DNA of 17,349 bases from Fusobacteriaceae bacterium (GTDB lineage Bacteria > Fusobacteriota > Fusobacteriia > Fusobacteriales > Fusobacteriaceae). The position numbers and the translations under genes are program-made. The notes under the pieces are model-generated. The model was not told the origin of the DNA, ran no database searches, and saw only the letters and a program-made list of their open reading frames with translations. The DNA is taken from positions 1 to 17,349 of the forward strand of contig DAOUPY010000008.1 of NCBI GenBank assembly GCA_030625925.1, in the 5' to 3' direction. Within the stretch, counting starts at the first letter, position 1; every line of letters starts with the position of its first letter. Shown piece after piece: positions 6,410 through 13,130 of this stretch.

Positions 6410-7285
6410 TCAATTACTGTCGTTTTCCATACATATCAAACTCATCGGCTCAACACCTATTTTTTTTGCCACGACATCACATTTTGCCATAAACAGCATA
6501 TATACATCTTCTCTGTCTATCCCACTTAAAGTTTCATAGTTCCCCTGCCCCTTTGCTATCACTATATCTGACTTGTAAAAAAGTTTTTTGAATTCATCTT
6601 TCACATCCTTGATAACAGTTCCAGGAGCTCCATCTCCATTGTCTAAAACCTCTGCCACTTCCTCCATTTTAACCATTTTGGCATCTTCCAGAGTCACATC
6701 ATTTATGATCGGCTTTCCCCTTACACCATAGTATATATTTAAATTTGGAAAAATACTCTTTAAATGCTCGATAAATACCTTGTCAATTACTATCTCTCCG
6801 CAGTTGTCTCCGATATAGAGGAGTGTGTCTGCTTTTTCTAGTTTTTTATACATTTCAATACTATCATTTATTTTTAGTTGTTTTTCATGAACTTCGTCGA
6901 ATTTTTTCAAAACAAACTCTTTTGTAATATTGTATTCTGTTCCAAAATCTATTATATTTCCTGTAATTGCTAGCTTTAAAGCTACATTAAAACTATCAGA
7001 GGAATTATCTATTATCTCCTTAAGCCTTGTTTCCATCCCTAAAAGTTCTTTGTTGTAGTACTCTTTAATCTCCCTATAGGGATTGTCCGTCTGGGCAAAC
7101 TTGCATATTATAGAATATACATTTTTCGCCAGGTATGGAGGAGGGTTTTTATAATTTTCTTTTTTTAGTGAATTTAGAATTTCCCTCATCATTTCTTCAC
7201 TTTTCAAGTCATCTATATTTAAAAAATCTGCTATTTTTATCCCCTGTTTAATAAGACATGGGACGCAGGATAAAGTTGTCTGCAT
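6410..7285 (-). CDS. DUF89 (ARMT1-like) metal-dependent phosphatase
   Basis: Soluble protein of 291 residues of the DUF89 family (COG1578), metal-dependent phosphatases thought to remove damaged sugar phosphates. The N-terminal CVPC pair (Cys7, Cys10) marks the prokaryotic subgroup that carries cysteines. The catalytic block GDNCGEIVID (about residues 159-168, Asp160 and Asn161 as metal ligands) and the later KGQGNYETL segment are both present. The start is the ATG behind AAGGTGGT; the ATG seven codons earlier has no ribosome site. It heads the five-gene series running to DUF1847. A terminator-like hairpin ends only 25 bases before its start codon, and no clear separate promoter is seen, so expression may depend on read-through from the ATPase operon. 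Confidence 0.82.
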   Translation of the reverse strand: MQTTLSCVPCLIKQGIKIADFLNIDDLKSEEMMREILNSLKKENYKNPPPYLAKNVYSIICKFAQTDNPYREIKEYYNKELLGMETRLKEIIDNSSDSFNVALKLAITGNIIDFGTEYNITKEFVLKKFDEVHEKQLKINDSIEMYKKLEKADTLLYIGDNCGEIVIDKVFIEHLKSIFPNLNIYYGVRGKPIINDVTLEDAKMVKMEEVAEVLDNGDGAPGTVIKDVKDEFKKLFYKSDIVIAKGQGNYETLSGIDREDVYMLFMAKCDVVAKKIGVEPMSLICMENDSN

Positions 7286-7310
7286 TTTAAAACCACCTTT
7301 TTTCAAAAAT

Positions 7311-7357
7311 AGGGACGTAAAATACGTCCCTGAATTAATTCTAATCCAAAGATTAGA
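7311..7357 (-). terminator. Double hairpin after the ATPase operon, terminator or attenuator
   Basis: Read on the minus strand, a 7-bp hairpin (7340-7357, TCTAATC with a 4-base loop) is followed by an 8-bp hairpin (7311-7331, AGGGACGT/ACGTCCCT with a 5-base loop) and then ATTTTTG. The second has the form of a Rho-independent terminator. Because the next gene starts 25 bases later without a clear promoter, partial read-through is likely. Confidence 0.7.
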
Positions 7358-7378
7358 CTGTAAATCTCTTATAACGAT

Positions 7379-8236
7379 CTAAATTAAATCATTTATGAAT
7401 TTAAAAAATCCTATCTCTTTAAAAAATTCCTTCTCTCCTACAGAGGGAATAGTTTTAGTGACGATAGACTTCACTATTTTTGTAGTAAATGGTATCTTTA
7501 ATCCTACTACAATATTATTTTCTGAACAATATTTTTCAATCATCTCACTATGGTGGGGAGACAGATCGAATTTATTGATAACTACCTGAACTTTAAGATT
7601 TAATTTTTTAGTCAATTCGTAGACCCTTTTCAGATCGTGAAGCCCGGAAAAAGTAGACTCAGTAACTATAACAACCTGACTGGCTCCTGTGAGAGAACTG
7701 ATAACATTACAGGCAATACCAGGGGAACCGTCTATTATTATATTTTTTTTATTGTTTAAAACTGCCAATGCTTTGGCTTTTTTTCTGACTTCGGCCACTA
7801 ATTTTCCAGATGTTTCCTCTCCAGGTATAAGTTTTGCATGGACAAAATTTCCAAAAGCTGTGTCCGATTCATAGAGTTCTCCCACGACTGCATCCTCCAT
7901 TGAGATTGCATCTACAGGGCAGACAAACTCACAGACCCCGCACCCCTCGCATTTAGATTGGGCTAAGATTATATCCTTTGAGATGGCAGAAAATTTACAG
8001 TGTTTTTCACAGAGACCGCATTTAATACATTTTTCCTGATCTATAATGGCTTTTTTTAATCCTACAAATCTATGGGTAGATTTTATTTTTGGATCCAGTA
8101 AGATATTTAAATCTGGAGCATCTACATCACAGTCAGCAATGATTAAATCTTCTAAATATGGGATGAGGGAAGCTGTTAAAGTGGTTTTCCCAGTTCCTCC
8201 CTTACCAGAGATAACTACAATTTCATTTATATTCAT
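7379..8236 (-). CDS. MinD/Mrp-like ATPase with inserted two-cluster ferredoxin domain (second copy)
   Basis: Soluble P-loop protein of 285 residues, COG1149 type. The deviant Walker A GKGGTGKTT is at residues 11-19, and the switch-like DGSPGIAC follows the ferredoxin insert. The insert carries two 4Fe-4S motifs: Cys70-Cys73-Cys76-Cys80 and Cys96-Cys99-Cys102-Cys106. It is homologous to the preceding gene's product, and the two open frames overlap by four bases (ATGA), so synthesis is coupled and a heterodimer is likely. Paired ATPases of this kind with a NifX-type protein make up the ORP complex of Desulfovibrio, whose job is still unclear (cell-division links and metal-cluster handling have been proposed). 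Here it may load or use an Fe-S or mixed-metal cluster at the expense of ATP. Confidence 0.88.
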   Translation of the reverse strand: MNINEIVVISGKGGTGKTTLTASLIPYLEDLIIADCDVDAPDLNILLDPKIKSTHRFVGLKKAIIDQEKCIKCGLCEKHCKFSAISKDIILAQSKCEGCGVCEFVCPVDAISMEDAVVGELYESDTAFGNFVHAKLIPGEETSGKLVAEVRKKAKALAVLNNKKNIIIDGSPGIACNVISSLTGASQVVIVTESTFSGLHDLKRVYELTKKLNLKVQVVINKFDLSPHHSEMIEKYCSENNIVVGLKIPFTTKIVKSIVTKTIPSVGEKEFFKEIGFFKFINDLI

Positions 8237-9078
8237 AATGATCTCCTCCCTTCTATTATATTTTTATAGATATCAGTAAAGAAATTTTGATATTCAGGAA
8301 GTGAATCACTAAAAATTTTCCCGTCAGCATAGAGTTCAGCTATTTTTTTATCAAAAGGGATCTCTCCCAAAATTTCTATATTTTCATCCTCGCAATAACG
8401 ATAGATTTCATCATCTCCTAATCCGGCTTTGTTGATAATAAGTCCGAAAGGGATCTTCATTTCACGCAGCATCTCCACAACCATCTTCATATCGCTGACT
8501 CCAAATGGTGTAGGCTCAGAAACGATTATGGCATAATCCACATCTTCCACTGCTGCTACTGTAGCACATGAAGTACCTGGAGGAGAATCGATAAAAATAG
8601 TTTTTTCATCTAAATCAGAATATTTTTTTAATTGATTTATGATCTTTACTCCTGACATCTCACCGATATTTAAAAGACCGTAATAAAGATCTGTATTATA
8701 TTTTGATCTGCCTTTAAATATTTGTCCAATCTCACGTTTCTTATATGTAATAGCACCATTTGGGCAGACCAATTTACAACCGCCGCAGTCATGACAGCTT
8801 TCACTGAAGATAACTACTTGGTTTTTAGCAGGGATAATAGCATTGTAATTACAGAAATCCCCGCACTTGCCGCAAAGGGTACAAAGTTCTTTGTCGATAG
8901 ATGGATACAGTGTATATACAGGTTCAGAGGTTGGATTTTTCATATTCATAAAAATATGTAAATTCGGCTCCTCCACATCGGAATCCACACTTATAGAATT
9001 TTTTATATTAACAGCGAAATTAGAAGTGACAGTAGTTTTACCTGTCCCTCCTTTTCCGCTTAAAACAGCTATTTTCAT
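8233..9078 (-). CDS. MinD/Mrp-like ATPase with inserted two-cluster ferredoxin domain (first copy)
   Basis: Soluble P-loop protein of 281 residues. Walker A GKGGTGKTT is at residues 8-16, followed by DSDVEEPN, where relatives have DxDxxxPN, and later DSPPGTSC. The ferredoxin insert has two complete 4Fe-4S motifs (Cys66-Cys69-Cys72-Cys76 and Cys95-Cys98-Cys101-Cys105). Its start overlaps the stop of the NifX-like gene before it by four bases, and its own stop overlaps the next ATPase start by four bases. Such tight packing suggests fixed stoichiometry in one complex. The family assignment (COG1149, ORP-complex ATPases) is firm; the cargo or partner protein is not known. Confidence 0.88.
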   Translation of the reverse strand: MKIAVLSGKGGTGKTTVTSNFAVNIKNSISVDSDVEEPNLHIFMNMKNPTSEPVYTLYPSIDKELCTLCGKCGDFCNYNAIIPAKNQVVIFSESCHDCGGCKLVCPNGAITYKKREIGQIFKGRSKYNTDLYYGLLNIGEMSGVKIINQLKKYSDLDEKTIFIDSPPGTSCATVAAVEDVDYAIIVSEPTPFGVSDMKMVVEMLREMKIPFGLIINKAGLGDDEIYRYCEDENIEILGEIPFDKKIAELYADGKIFSDSLPEYQNFFTDIYKNIIEGRRSL

Positions 9079-9434
9079 AATCTAGTCAGTCCTTTCTTTT
9101 TTGTTATTTCTTTTAATTTACCGGCTTTATATGCCTCTAAAACTTCTCCTACACTCTTGTAATCCTCTTGAGAAACAGTTTTTATTTCAAAGGCTTCCAT
9201 AGCTGTTTCAGCTTTAGGTCCCAGATGAGGAACGATAGCTGTATCTACATTATATTTTGAAAGTAATTTTACTGCTTCTCCCCCTGCACCACTGGCTTGA
9301 TTTTTAGCTGTATTTTCAACGGTTTCAACAGCCATTGTATCCAGGTCTATAATAGTAAAGTTTTCTGATCTTCCAAATCTTTCATCGACTAAACTATCCA
9401 ATCCTTCTTTTTTTGAACATATTGATATTTTCAT
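9075..9434 (-). CDS. NifX/ORP-family metal-cluster-binding protein (second copy)
   Basis: Small soluble protein of 119 residues, COG1433 family (dinitrogenase Fe-Mo cofactor biosynthesis domain, the fold of NifX, NafY and the orange protein). Typical features are the opening MKISICSKKEG, DERFGRSENF near residue 18, and ENTAKNQASGAGGEAVKLL, followed by a PHLGPKAETAMEAF helix. It differs from the other copy in the operon by having an intact ASGAGG loop and lacking a metal-binding tail. Nitrogenase genes are absent, so a role like that of the orange protein, which carries a Mo-Cu sulfide cluster in Desulfovibrio, is more likely than FeMo-co synthesis. Its stop overlaps the first ATPase start. 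Confidence 0.85.
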   Translation of the reverse strand: MKISICSKKEGLDSLVDERFGRSENFTIIDLDTMAVETVENTAKNQASGAGGEAVKLLSKYNVDTAIVPHLGPKAETAMEAFEIKTVSQEDYKSVGEVLEAYKAGKLKEITKKKGLTRL

Positions 9435-9454
9435 ATTATTCCTCCTGATTTTAT

Positions 9455-9814
9455 TTAAAGATTTTTTAATTTTTCCTCTATTATTTCTAATTCTCCTTGC
9501 AGACTGATTTTTCTTAAATTAAGCAGTTCTTTTTCAGTATATTCAACATCTTGTCTGAATCCCTGTACAAATCTTTTTCCTAAAGATAAAACACTTTCTT
9601 TAGTTTCAAAATTGGTATTTTTATAACCGTAACAATAACCTAATTTTCTTCCCATTCCTTGTCCTTTGTTCATTGGACCTCTTCCATTACCATTCATAGA
9701 AATAGCCTCCTCATTTTCATTTTTAAAATTGGCATTTTTATAGCCGTAACAATAACCTAATTTTCTTCCCATTCCTTGTCCTCTGTCCATTGGACCTTTT
9801 CCATTACCATTCAT
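9455..9814 (-). CDS. DUF5320 protein with an internally duplicated N-terminus
   Basis: Small glycine-rich protein of 119 residues. Its opening, MNGNGKGPMDRGQGMGRKLG then YCYGY, is the mark of DUF5320 proteins, which accompany NifX/MinD-ATPase clusters in anaerobes. This block is repeated 39 residues later with few changes. The C-terminus (EYTEKELLNLRKI and onward) looks like a short coiled coil. Uniquely, the second copy also has its own GAGGAGG ribosome site and ATG (start at 9697), so a normal-length 80-residue form may be made as well as the long one. Each repeat keeps its YCYGY cysteine. The role is unknown, possibly a scaffold or cluster chaperone. The gap of 20 bases to the next gene shows co-transcription. 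Confidence 0.8.
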   Translation of the reverse strand: MNGNGKGPMDRGQGMGRKLGYCYGYKNANFKNENEEAISMNGNGRGPMNKGQGMGRKLGYCYGYKNTNFETKESVLSLGKRFVQGFRQDVEYTEKELLNLRKISLQGELEIIEEKLKNL

Positions 9815-9831
9815 AAAAATAACCTCCTCAT
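9608..9831 (-). repeat. Tandem duplication of ribosome site plus first 36 codons
   Basis: Two copies of about 107 bases (9725-9831 and 9608-9714) are offset by exactly 117 bases, that is 39 codons, keeping the frame. Each holds a GAGGAGG ribosome site, an ATG and the glycine-rich GYCYGY block. The few differences are mostly single bases, suggesting a fairly recent event. Confidence 0.9.
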
Positions 9832-9888
9832 ATTTTTCAAAATAATTTAGCATACATAAATATTTGTCTATCAAAATTTATGTTTTTA

Positions 9889-9918
9889 AGATAAGCCGAA
9901 AATAAATTCGGCTTATCT
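9889..9918 (-). other. Intercistronic 12-bp hairpin inside the ORP-like operon
   Basis: Arms AGATAAGCCGAA and TTCGGCTTATCT enclose six loop bases, with no mismatch. On the transcribed strand no T-run follows, so full termination is unlikely. It sits between the first NifX-like gene and the DUF5320 gene and could set their relative levels by mRNA processing or protection. Confidence 0.6.
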
Positions 9919-9934
9919 ATAATTAATATTGTTT

Positions 9935-10300
9935 TTAATTATTACACTCGTGATCACCATGATCGTGAGTACAAGCAGATCCGGTAGATGCCAGATGCCC
10001 ACCTAAAAATGTATTTAAATTGTCTGTGATGCTCCCGGTAGCTCCTAAGATAACATCTATATTTTGTGTTTTAAAGAGATTGATCGCCATGGCTCCCATC
10101 CCTCCTGTAATTATAGTAGTAATCTTATGTTCTCCTAAAAATTTTGGTAATACACCAGGTGCATGAGCCGGCGGAGTGATGAATTCTTCCGATACAACTT
10201 CTCCTCCCTTTATATTCAATACTCTAAACTCAGCACAGTGTCCAAAATGTTCCTCGACGTTTAACCTGTCATTTGTGGGAAATGCGATTTTTAATTCCAT
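9935..10300 (-). CDS. NifX/ORP-family protein with His/Cys tail (first gene of the operon)
   Basis: Soluble protein of 121 residues, COG1433 family. It opens with LKIAFPTNDRLNVEEHFGHC, where His18, His21 and Cys22 (EEHFGHCAEF) are typical of the group that binds a metal cluster. A TTIITGGMGAMAINLF loop with glycines follows near residue 62. The last residues form a tail, CTHDHGDHEC (Cys110, His112, His114, His117, Cys118), which looks like an added metal-binding site. AAGGAGGA precedes the ATG. It is the promoter-proximal gene, 77 bases from the GTGCATATGCAC operator. It is the best counterpart of the orange protein in this cluster; which metal it carries cannot be read. Confidence 0.86.
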   Translation of the reverse strand: MELKIAFPTNDRLNVEEHFGHCAEFRVLNIKGGEVVSEEFITPPAHAPGVLPKFLGEHKITTIITGGMGAMAINLFKTQNIDVILGATGSITDNLNTFLGGHLASTGSACTHDHGDHECNN

Positions 10301-10364
10301 GATTTGTTCCTCCTTATATTTTGGTTTAACAGTTAATGTTTGTTTTTTATAACTCCCTCTGTTC

Positions 10365-10378
10365 TGTGCATATGCACA
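10365..10378. promoter_or_regulatory. Palindromic operator, TGTGCATATGCACA
   Basis: A perfect 14-base palindrome covers the predicted transcription start of the ORP-like operon. Its 12-base core is repeated exactly in front of metK, at the same distance from the -10 box. The regulator is not encoded nearby as far as can be seen. Confidence 0.75.
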
Positions 10379-10383
10379 ATTAT

Positions 10384-10412
10384 ATTTTATTATAATAAAA
10401 CTAATTTGTCAA
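10384..10412 (-). promoter_or_regulatory. Promoter of the ORP-like operon
   Basis: On the minus strand, TTGACA (10407-10412) and TAAAAT (10384-10389) are 17 bases apart. The start should lie at about 10377, in the palindrome that follows. The sequence fits a sigma-A-type promoter, not the sigma-54 control known for the Desulfovibrio ORP genes. Confidence 0.7.
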
Positions 10413-10585
10413 TATTATTTTAGAGGCTCTGTGAAGGTTTCTCTTTCAAAAAGCTACACAGGAGGAATTTTTAAAAAATTATGGTATACCCTATCATGGT
10501 ATTACTGACAAGGAACCCGATTAAAAATACCCATATACTACTTTTAAAGTATATCTAAAACATAGATCGAGGAAGGTGAAAAAAT

Positions 10586-11062
10586 TTGAATTTAACTCTA
10601 TACATCATTACATTACTTCTTTTAGGATTATCGTATTTTAAAGACAGAGATAAAACCAAAAAAGCTTTAAAAAAAGGATTGGAAGCTTTTAAGAATATTT
10701 TGCCTCAGTTTTTAGGAATTATTGTTCTTACAGGTATCCTTTTAGCAAATTTTAACCAAGAAACAATATCGAAAATTATAGGTGACCAGTCAGGATGGCT
10801 GGGAGTTTTAATTTCAGGAATGGTAGGTGCAGTAACTTTAATACCTGGGTTCGTTGCTTTTCCAACTGCAGCAATGTTACTTAGAAATGGAGCAGGATAT
10901 GTGCAGATTACAGCATTTATATCCACTCTTATGATGGTGGGAATTGTAACCATTCCTGTAGAGATAAGATATTTTGGAAGGCGTTTAGCTGTTTTAAGGA
11001 ATTCAATAGCCTTCATATTTTCATTTATTGTAGCTTATGTAATAGGAATGCTGGTGATGTAA
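10586..11062 (+). CDS. Half-size COG0701-like permease, first subunit of pair 2
   Basis: Membrane protein of 158 residues beginning with TTG behind an AGGAAGGTGA ribosome site. After one N-terminal helix and a basic KDRDKTKKALKKG stretch it has hydrophobic segments with TLIPGFVAFPTAAMLLRNGAGY and VEIRYFGRR, matching the pair 1 protein at 577-1056 nearly throughout. It has no cysteines. Its stop codon is one base from the next start, so both subunits are made together. The pair lies between the two GTGCATATGCAC promoters, pointing away from the ORP-like operon and towards metK. No convincing promoter of its own was found in the 170 bases upstream. Transport of a metal, metalloid or sulfur species for the neighbouring cluster proteins is only a guess. 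Confidence 0.7.
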   Translation: MNLTLYIITLLLLGLSYFKDRDKTKKALKKGLEAFKNILPQFLGIIVLTGILLANFNQETISKIIGDQSGWLGVLISGMVGAVTLIPGFVAFPTAAMLLRNGAGYVQITAFISTLMMVGIVTIPVEIRYFGRRLAVLRNSIAFIFSFIVAYVIGMLVM

Positions 11063-11063
11063 G

Positions 11064-11594
11064 ATGAAATTAATTAGAAGGTATAAATTCTTTATAACTG
11101 TAACAGCAAGTCTAGTTATTTTATTTTTTATTAATTACGAGGCTGGAATAAAAGCGGTGGAAATAACTGCTTTTTCTTTTAAGAAAATGATATTAATAAT
11201 CCCACCTATCTTTATCCTATTGGGTCTATTAGATATTTGGATTCCCAAAGCAACCATGGTCAAATATATGGGAGAAAATTCCGGAATAAAGGGAGTTTTA
11301 CTGTCTCTATTTATAGGTTCATCAGCATCAGGTCCCTTGTATGGAGCATTTCCTTTAGCCGCTGTGTTTATGAAAAAAGGAGTTAAGTTCAGCAACATCA
11401 TTGTATTTTTAGGAGCCTGTTCTACAACTAAGATACCTATGCTTTTATTTGAAATGTCATCTTTAGGGAAAAAATTTGCTTTAAGCAGGCTGGGTATAAA
11501 TATTCTGGGAATACTCATCATGTCATGGATGATTTCTAAGTTAATCCCAAAAAAAGAAATAGAAAAAATATACCTTAATGCAGAAAAGCTATAA
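11064..11594 (+). CDS. Half-size COG0701-like permease, second subunit of pair 2
   Basis: Membrane protein of 176 residues paralogous to that at 40-576. Shared blocks are IPPIFILLGLLDIWIPK, YMGENSGIKG, GPLYGAFPLAA, KKGVKFSNII and FEMSSLGKKF. One cysteine (FLGACSTTK) stands where the other pair has FLSIWMSTK. About five hydrophobic segments are followed by a charged C-terminal end (IPKKEIEKIYLNAEKL). The two halves are probably a split, swapped-order version of one ten-helix COG0701 permease. It is the last gene before a 357-base spacer, in which a weak hairpin (around 11607-11633) may end the transcript. Confidence 0.7.
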   Translation: MKLIRRYKFFITVTASLVILFFINYEAGIKAVEITAFSFKKMILIIPPIFILLGLLDIWIPKATMVKYMGENSGIKGVLLSLFIGSSASGPLYGAFPLAAVFMKKGVKFSNIIVFLGACSTTKIPMLLFEMSSLGKKFALSRLGINILGILIMSWMISKLIPKKEIEKIYLNAEKL

Positions 11595-11688
11595 CGAAGG
11601 TTTTTGGTAATAAGTCAAAAAAATTTACCTTATTATTCTTGGTTGTAGATACTATTTTCTCTCCATGTATAATTTTATTAATATTTTA

Positions 11689-11717
11689 TTGACAAAATTA
11701 AAAGAAATGATTATATT
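11689..11717 (+). promoter_or_regulatory. Promoter of metK-nifU
   Basis: TTGACA (11689-11694) and TATATT (11712-11717) are 17 bases apart. The start is expected near 11724, at the first base of the palindrome. The layout is the same as at the ORP-like operon promoter. Confidence 0.72.
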
Positions 11718-11723
11718 AAAAGT

Positions 11724-11735
11724 GTGCATATGCAC
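11724..11735. promoter_or_regulatory. Palindromic operator GTGCATATGCAC, second copy
   Basis: Perfect 12-base palindrome starting seven bases after the last base of the -10 box, exactly as at 10366-10377 relative to the ORP-like promoter. A repressor binding here would block the start site. Confidence 0.72.
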
Positions 11736-11951
11736 GTAAAATAGAGAGAATTTTATAAATTTTAAGAAAAAAGATGTGCTGCATATTAAACAGTAAAGTA
11801 ATTTTTTTAATGCAATAGGTATCCGTTTGGATGAATTTAAAAAGTAAAATTAAGTTTAAATCAATGAAATACCGGAAATAAAGTGAAATAAATAGAGAGG
11901 TAAAAAAATAAAAAATTACTCATAAAAAATTTATACGGAGATGATCAACAG

Positions 11952-13109
11952 ATGGAAAAGAAAATATTATTTACTTCAGAATATGTGTCACCAGGACATC
12001 CAGATAAAATTTCAGATCAAATATCAGATGCAGTATTAGATGTTTGTTTAAAAGGTGACCCTAATTCCAGAGTAGCCTGCGAAGTATTCTGCACAACTGG
12101 ACAAGTTGTAGTAGGGGGAGAGATTACAACCAATACTTATGTAGATGTTCAAAAAATTGTAAGAGAAAAGATAGACGAGATAGGGTATAAGCAAGGAATG
12201 GGGTTTGATTCAAATTGTGGAGTGCTAAACTTAATTTGCTCTCAATCACCTGATATTGCCATGGGTGTAGATGCAGGTGGAGCAGGGGATCAAGGAATAA
12301 TGTTTGGAGGGGCTGTTAGAGAAACTCCGGAGCTTATGCCATTAGCATTAGTTCTTTCTAGAGAGATTATTAAAAAATTAACTAGAATGACCAGGTCAAA
12401 ACAAATAACTTGGGCAAGACCCGATGCCAAATCACAGGTAACCCTGGCTTACGATGAAAATGGAAATGTTGATTATGTGGATACAGTAGTAGTGTCCGTA
12501 CAACATCACCCAGAAGTAACTCAAGAAGAGATACACGAAACAATTATAAAGGAAGTAATCAATCCAGTTCTTGAAAAATATAAGATGAATCCAGCAGATG
12601 TAAAACACTATCATATAAACCCTACTGGAAGATTTGTAATAGGCGGACCCCATGGGGATGTGGGTCTTACCGGAAGAAAAATAATTGTAGACACTTATGG
12701 TGGATATTTTAGACATGGAGGAGGAGCATTTTCTGGAAAAGATCCTTCAAAGGTAGATAGATCGGCAGCATATGCGGCAAGGTGGGTTGCAAAAAACCTA
12801 GTAGCAGCAAAGCTCGCAGAAAAATGTGAAGTACAACTATCTTATGCAATTGGTGTAGCAGAACCAACCTCTATAAAGATAGATACTTTTGGAACTGGTA
12901 AAATTAGTGAGATAAAGATGGCTGATATTGTAAAAAATACATTTAATCTTACTCCTAAAGGAATAGAAAATGATCTTGAATTAAGAAGTGGAAATTTTAA
13001 CTATCAAGATTTAGCCGCATTTGGTCATATTGGAAGAACTGATATAGATCTTCCTTGGGAAAGATTAAATAAAGTAGAACTAATGAATTTTAACTTAAAA
13101 AACAAATAA
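11952..13109 (+). CDS. metK: S-adenosylmethionine synthetase
   Basis: Cytoplasmic enzyme of 385 residues, full length for MetK, that makes SAM from methionine and ATP. Visible active-site parts are GHPDK (residues 15-19, ATP site), the GAGDQG hexapeptide (110-115), the [22 protein letters not shown] stretch, and the late [22 protein letters not shown] loop with the P-loop-like metal and phosphate contacts. The tail [19 protein letters not shown] is also typical. A nifU-like gene follows after 21 bases and should share its transcript. The promoter carries the same palindrome as the ORP-like operon, so SAM supply seems tied to that system. This is not usual for a housekeeping metK, which in Firmicutes is often under a SAM riboswitch. 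Confidence 0.97.
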   Translation: MEKKILFTSEYVSPGHPDKISDQISDAVLDVCLKGDPNSRVACEVFCTTGQVVVGGEITTNTYVDVQKIVREKIDEIGYKQGMGFDSNCGVLNLICSQSPDIAMGVDAGGAGDQGIMFGGAVRETPELMPLALVLSREIIKKLTRMTRSKQITWARPDAKSQVTLAYDENGNVDYVDTVVVSVQHHPEVTQEEIHETIIKEVINPVLEKYKMNPADVKHYHINPTGRFVIGGPHGDVGLTGRKIIVDTYGGYFRHGGGAFSGKDPSKVDRSAAYAARWVAKNLVAAKLAEKCEVQLSYAIGVAEPTSIKIDTFGTGKISEIKMADIVKNTFNLTPKGIENDLELRSGNFNYQDLAAFGHIGRTDIDLPWERLNKVELMNFNLKNK

Positions 13110-13130
13110 AAAGACAGGGAGTGACAATAG

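Larger units (their letters stand above)
11595..11951 (+). other. 357-base spacer holding the metK promoter and a long leader
   Basis: No gene is seen. From left to right it has a weak 9-bp stem with G-T pairs (about 11607-11633) after the permease pair, the metK promoter, the GTGCATATGCAC palindrome and a leader of about 228 bases. The leader has a small ATCC-GTTT-GGAT hairpin at 11821-11832 but nothing that matches a SAM riboswitch core I know. A GGAG ribosome site lies 10 bases before the metK start. Confidence 0.6.

Noticed and set aside
9608..9831. CRISPR-like repeat
   Set aside because: Only two long in-frame coding copies, with no spacers and no cas genes.
11736..11951. SAM riboswitch before metK
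   Set aside because: None of the conserved core blocks of the SAM riboswitch classes I know could be found.
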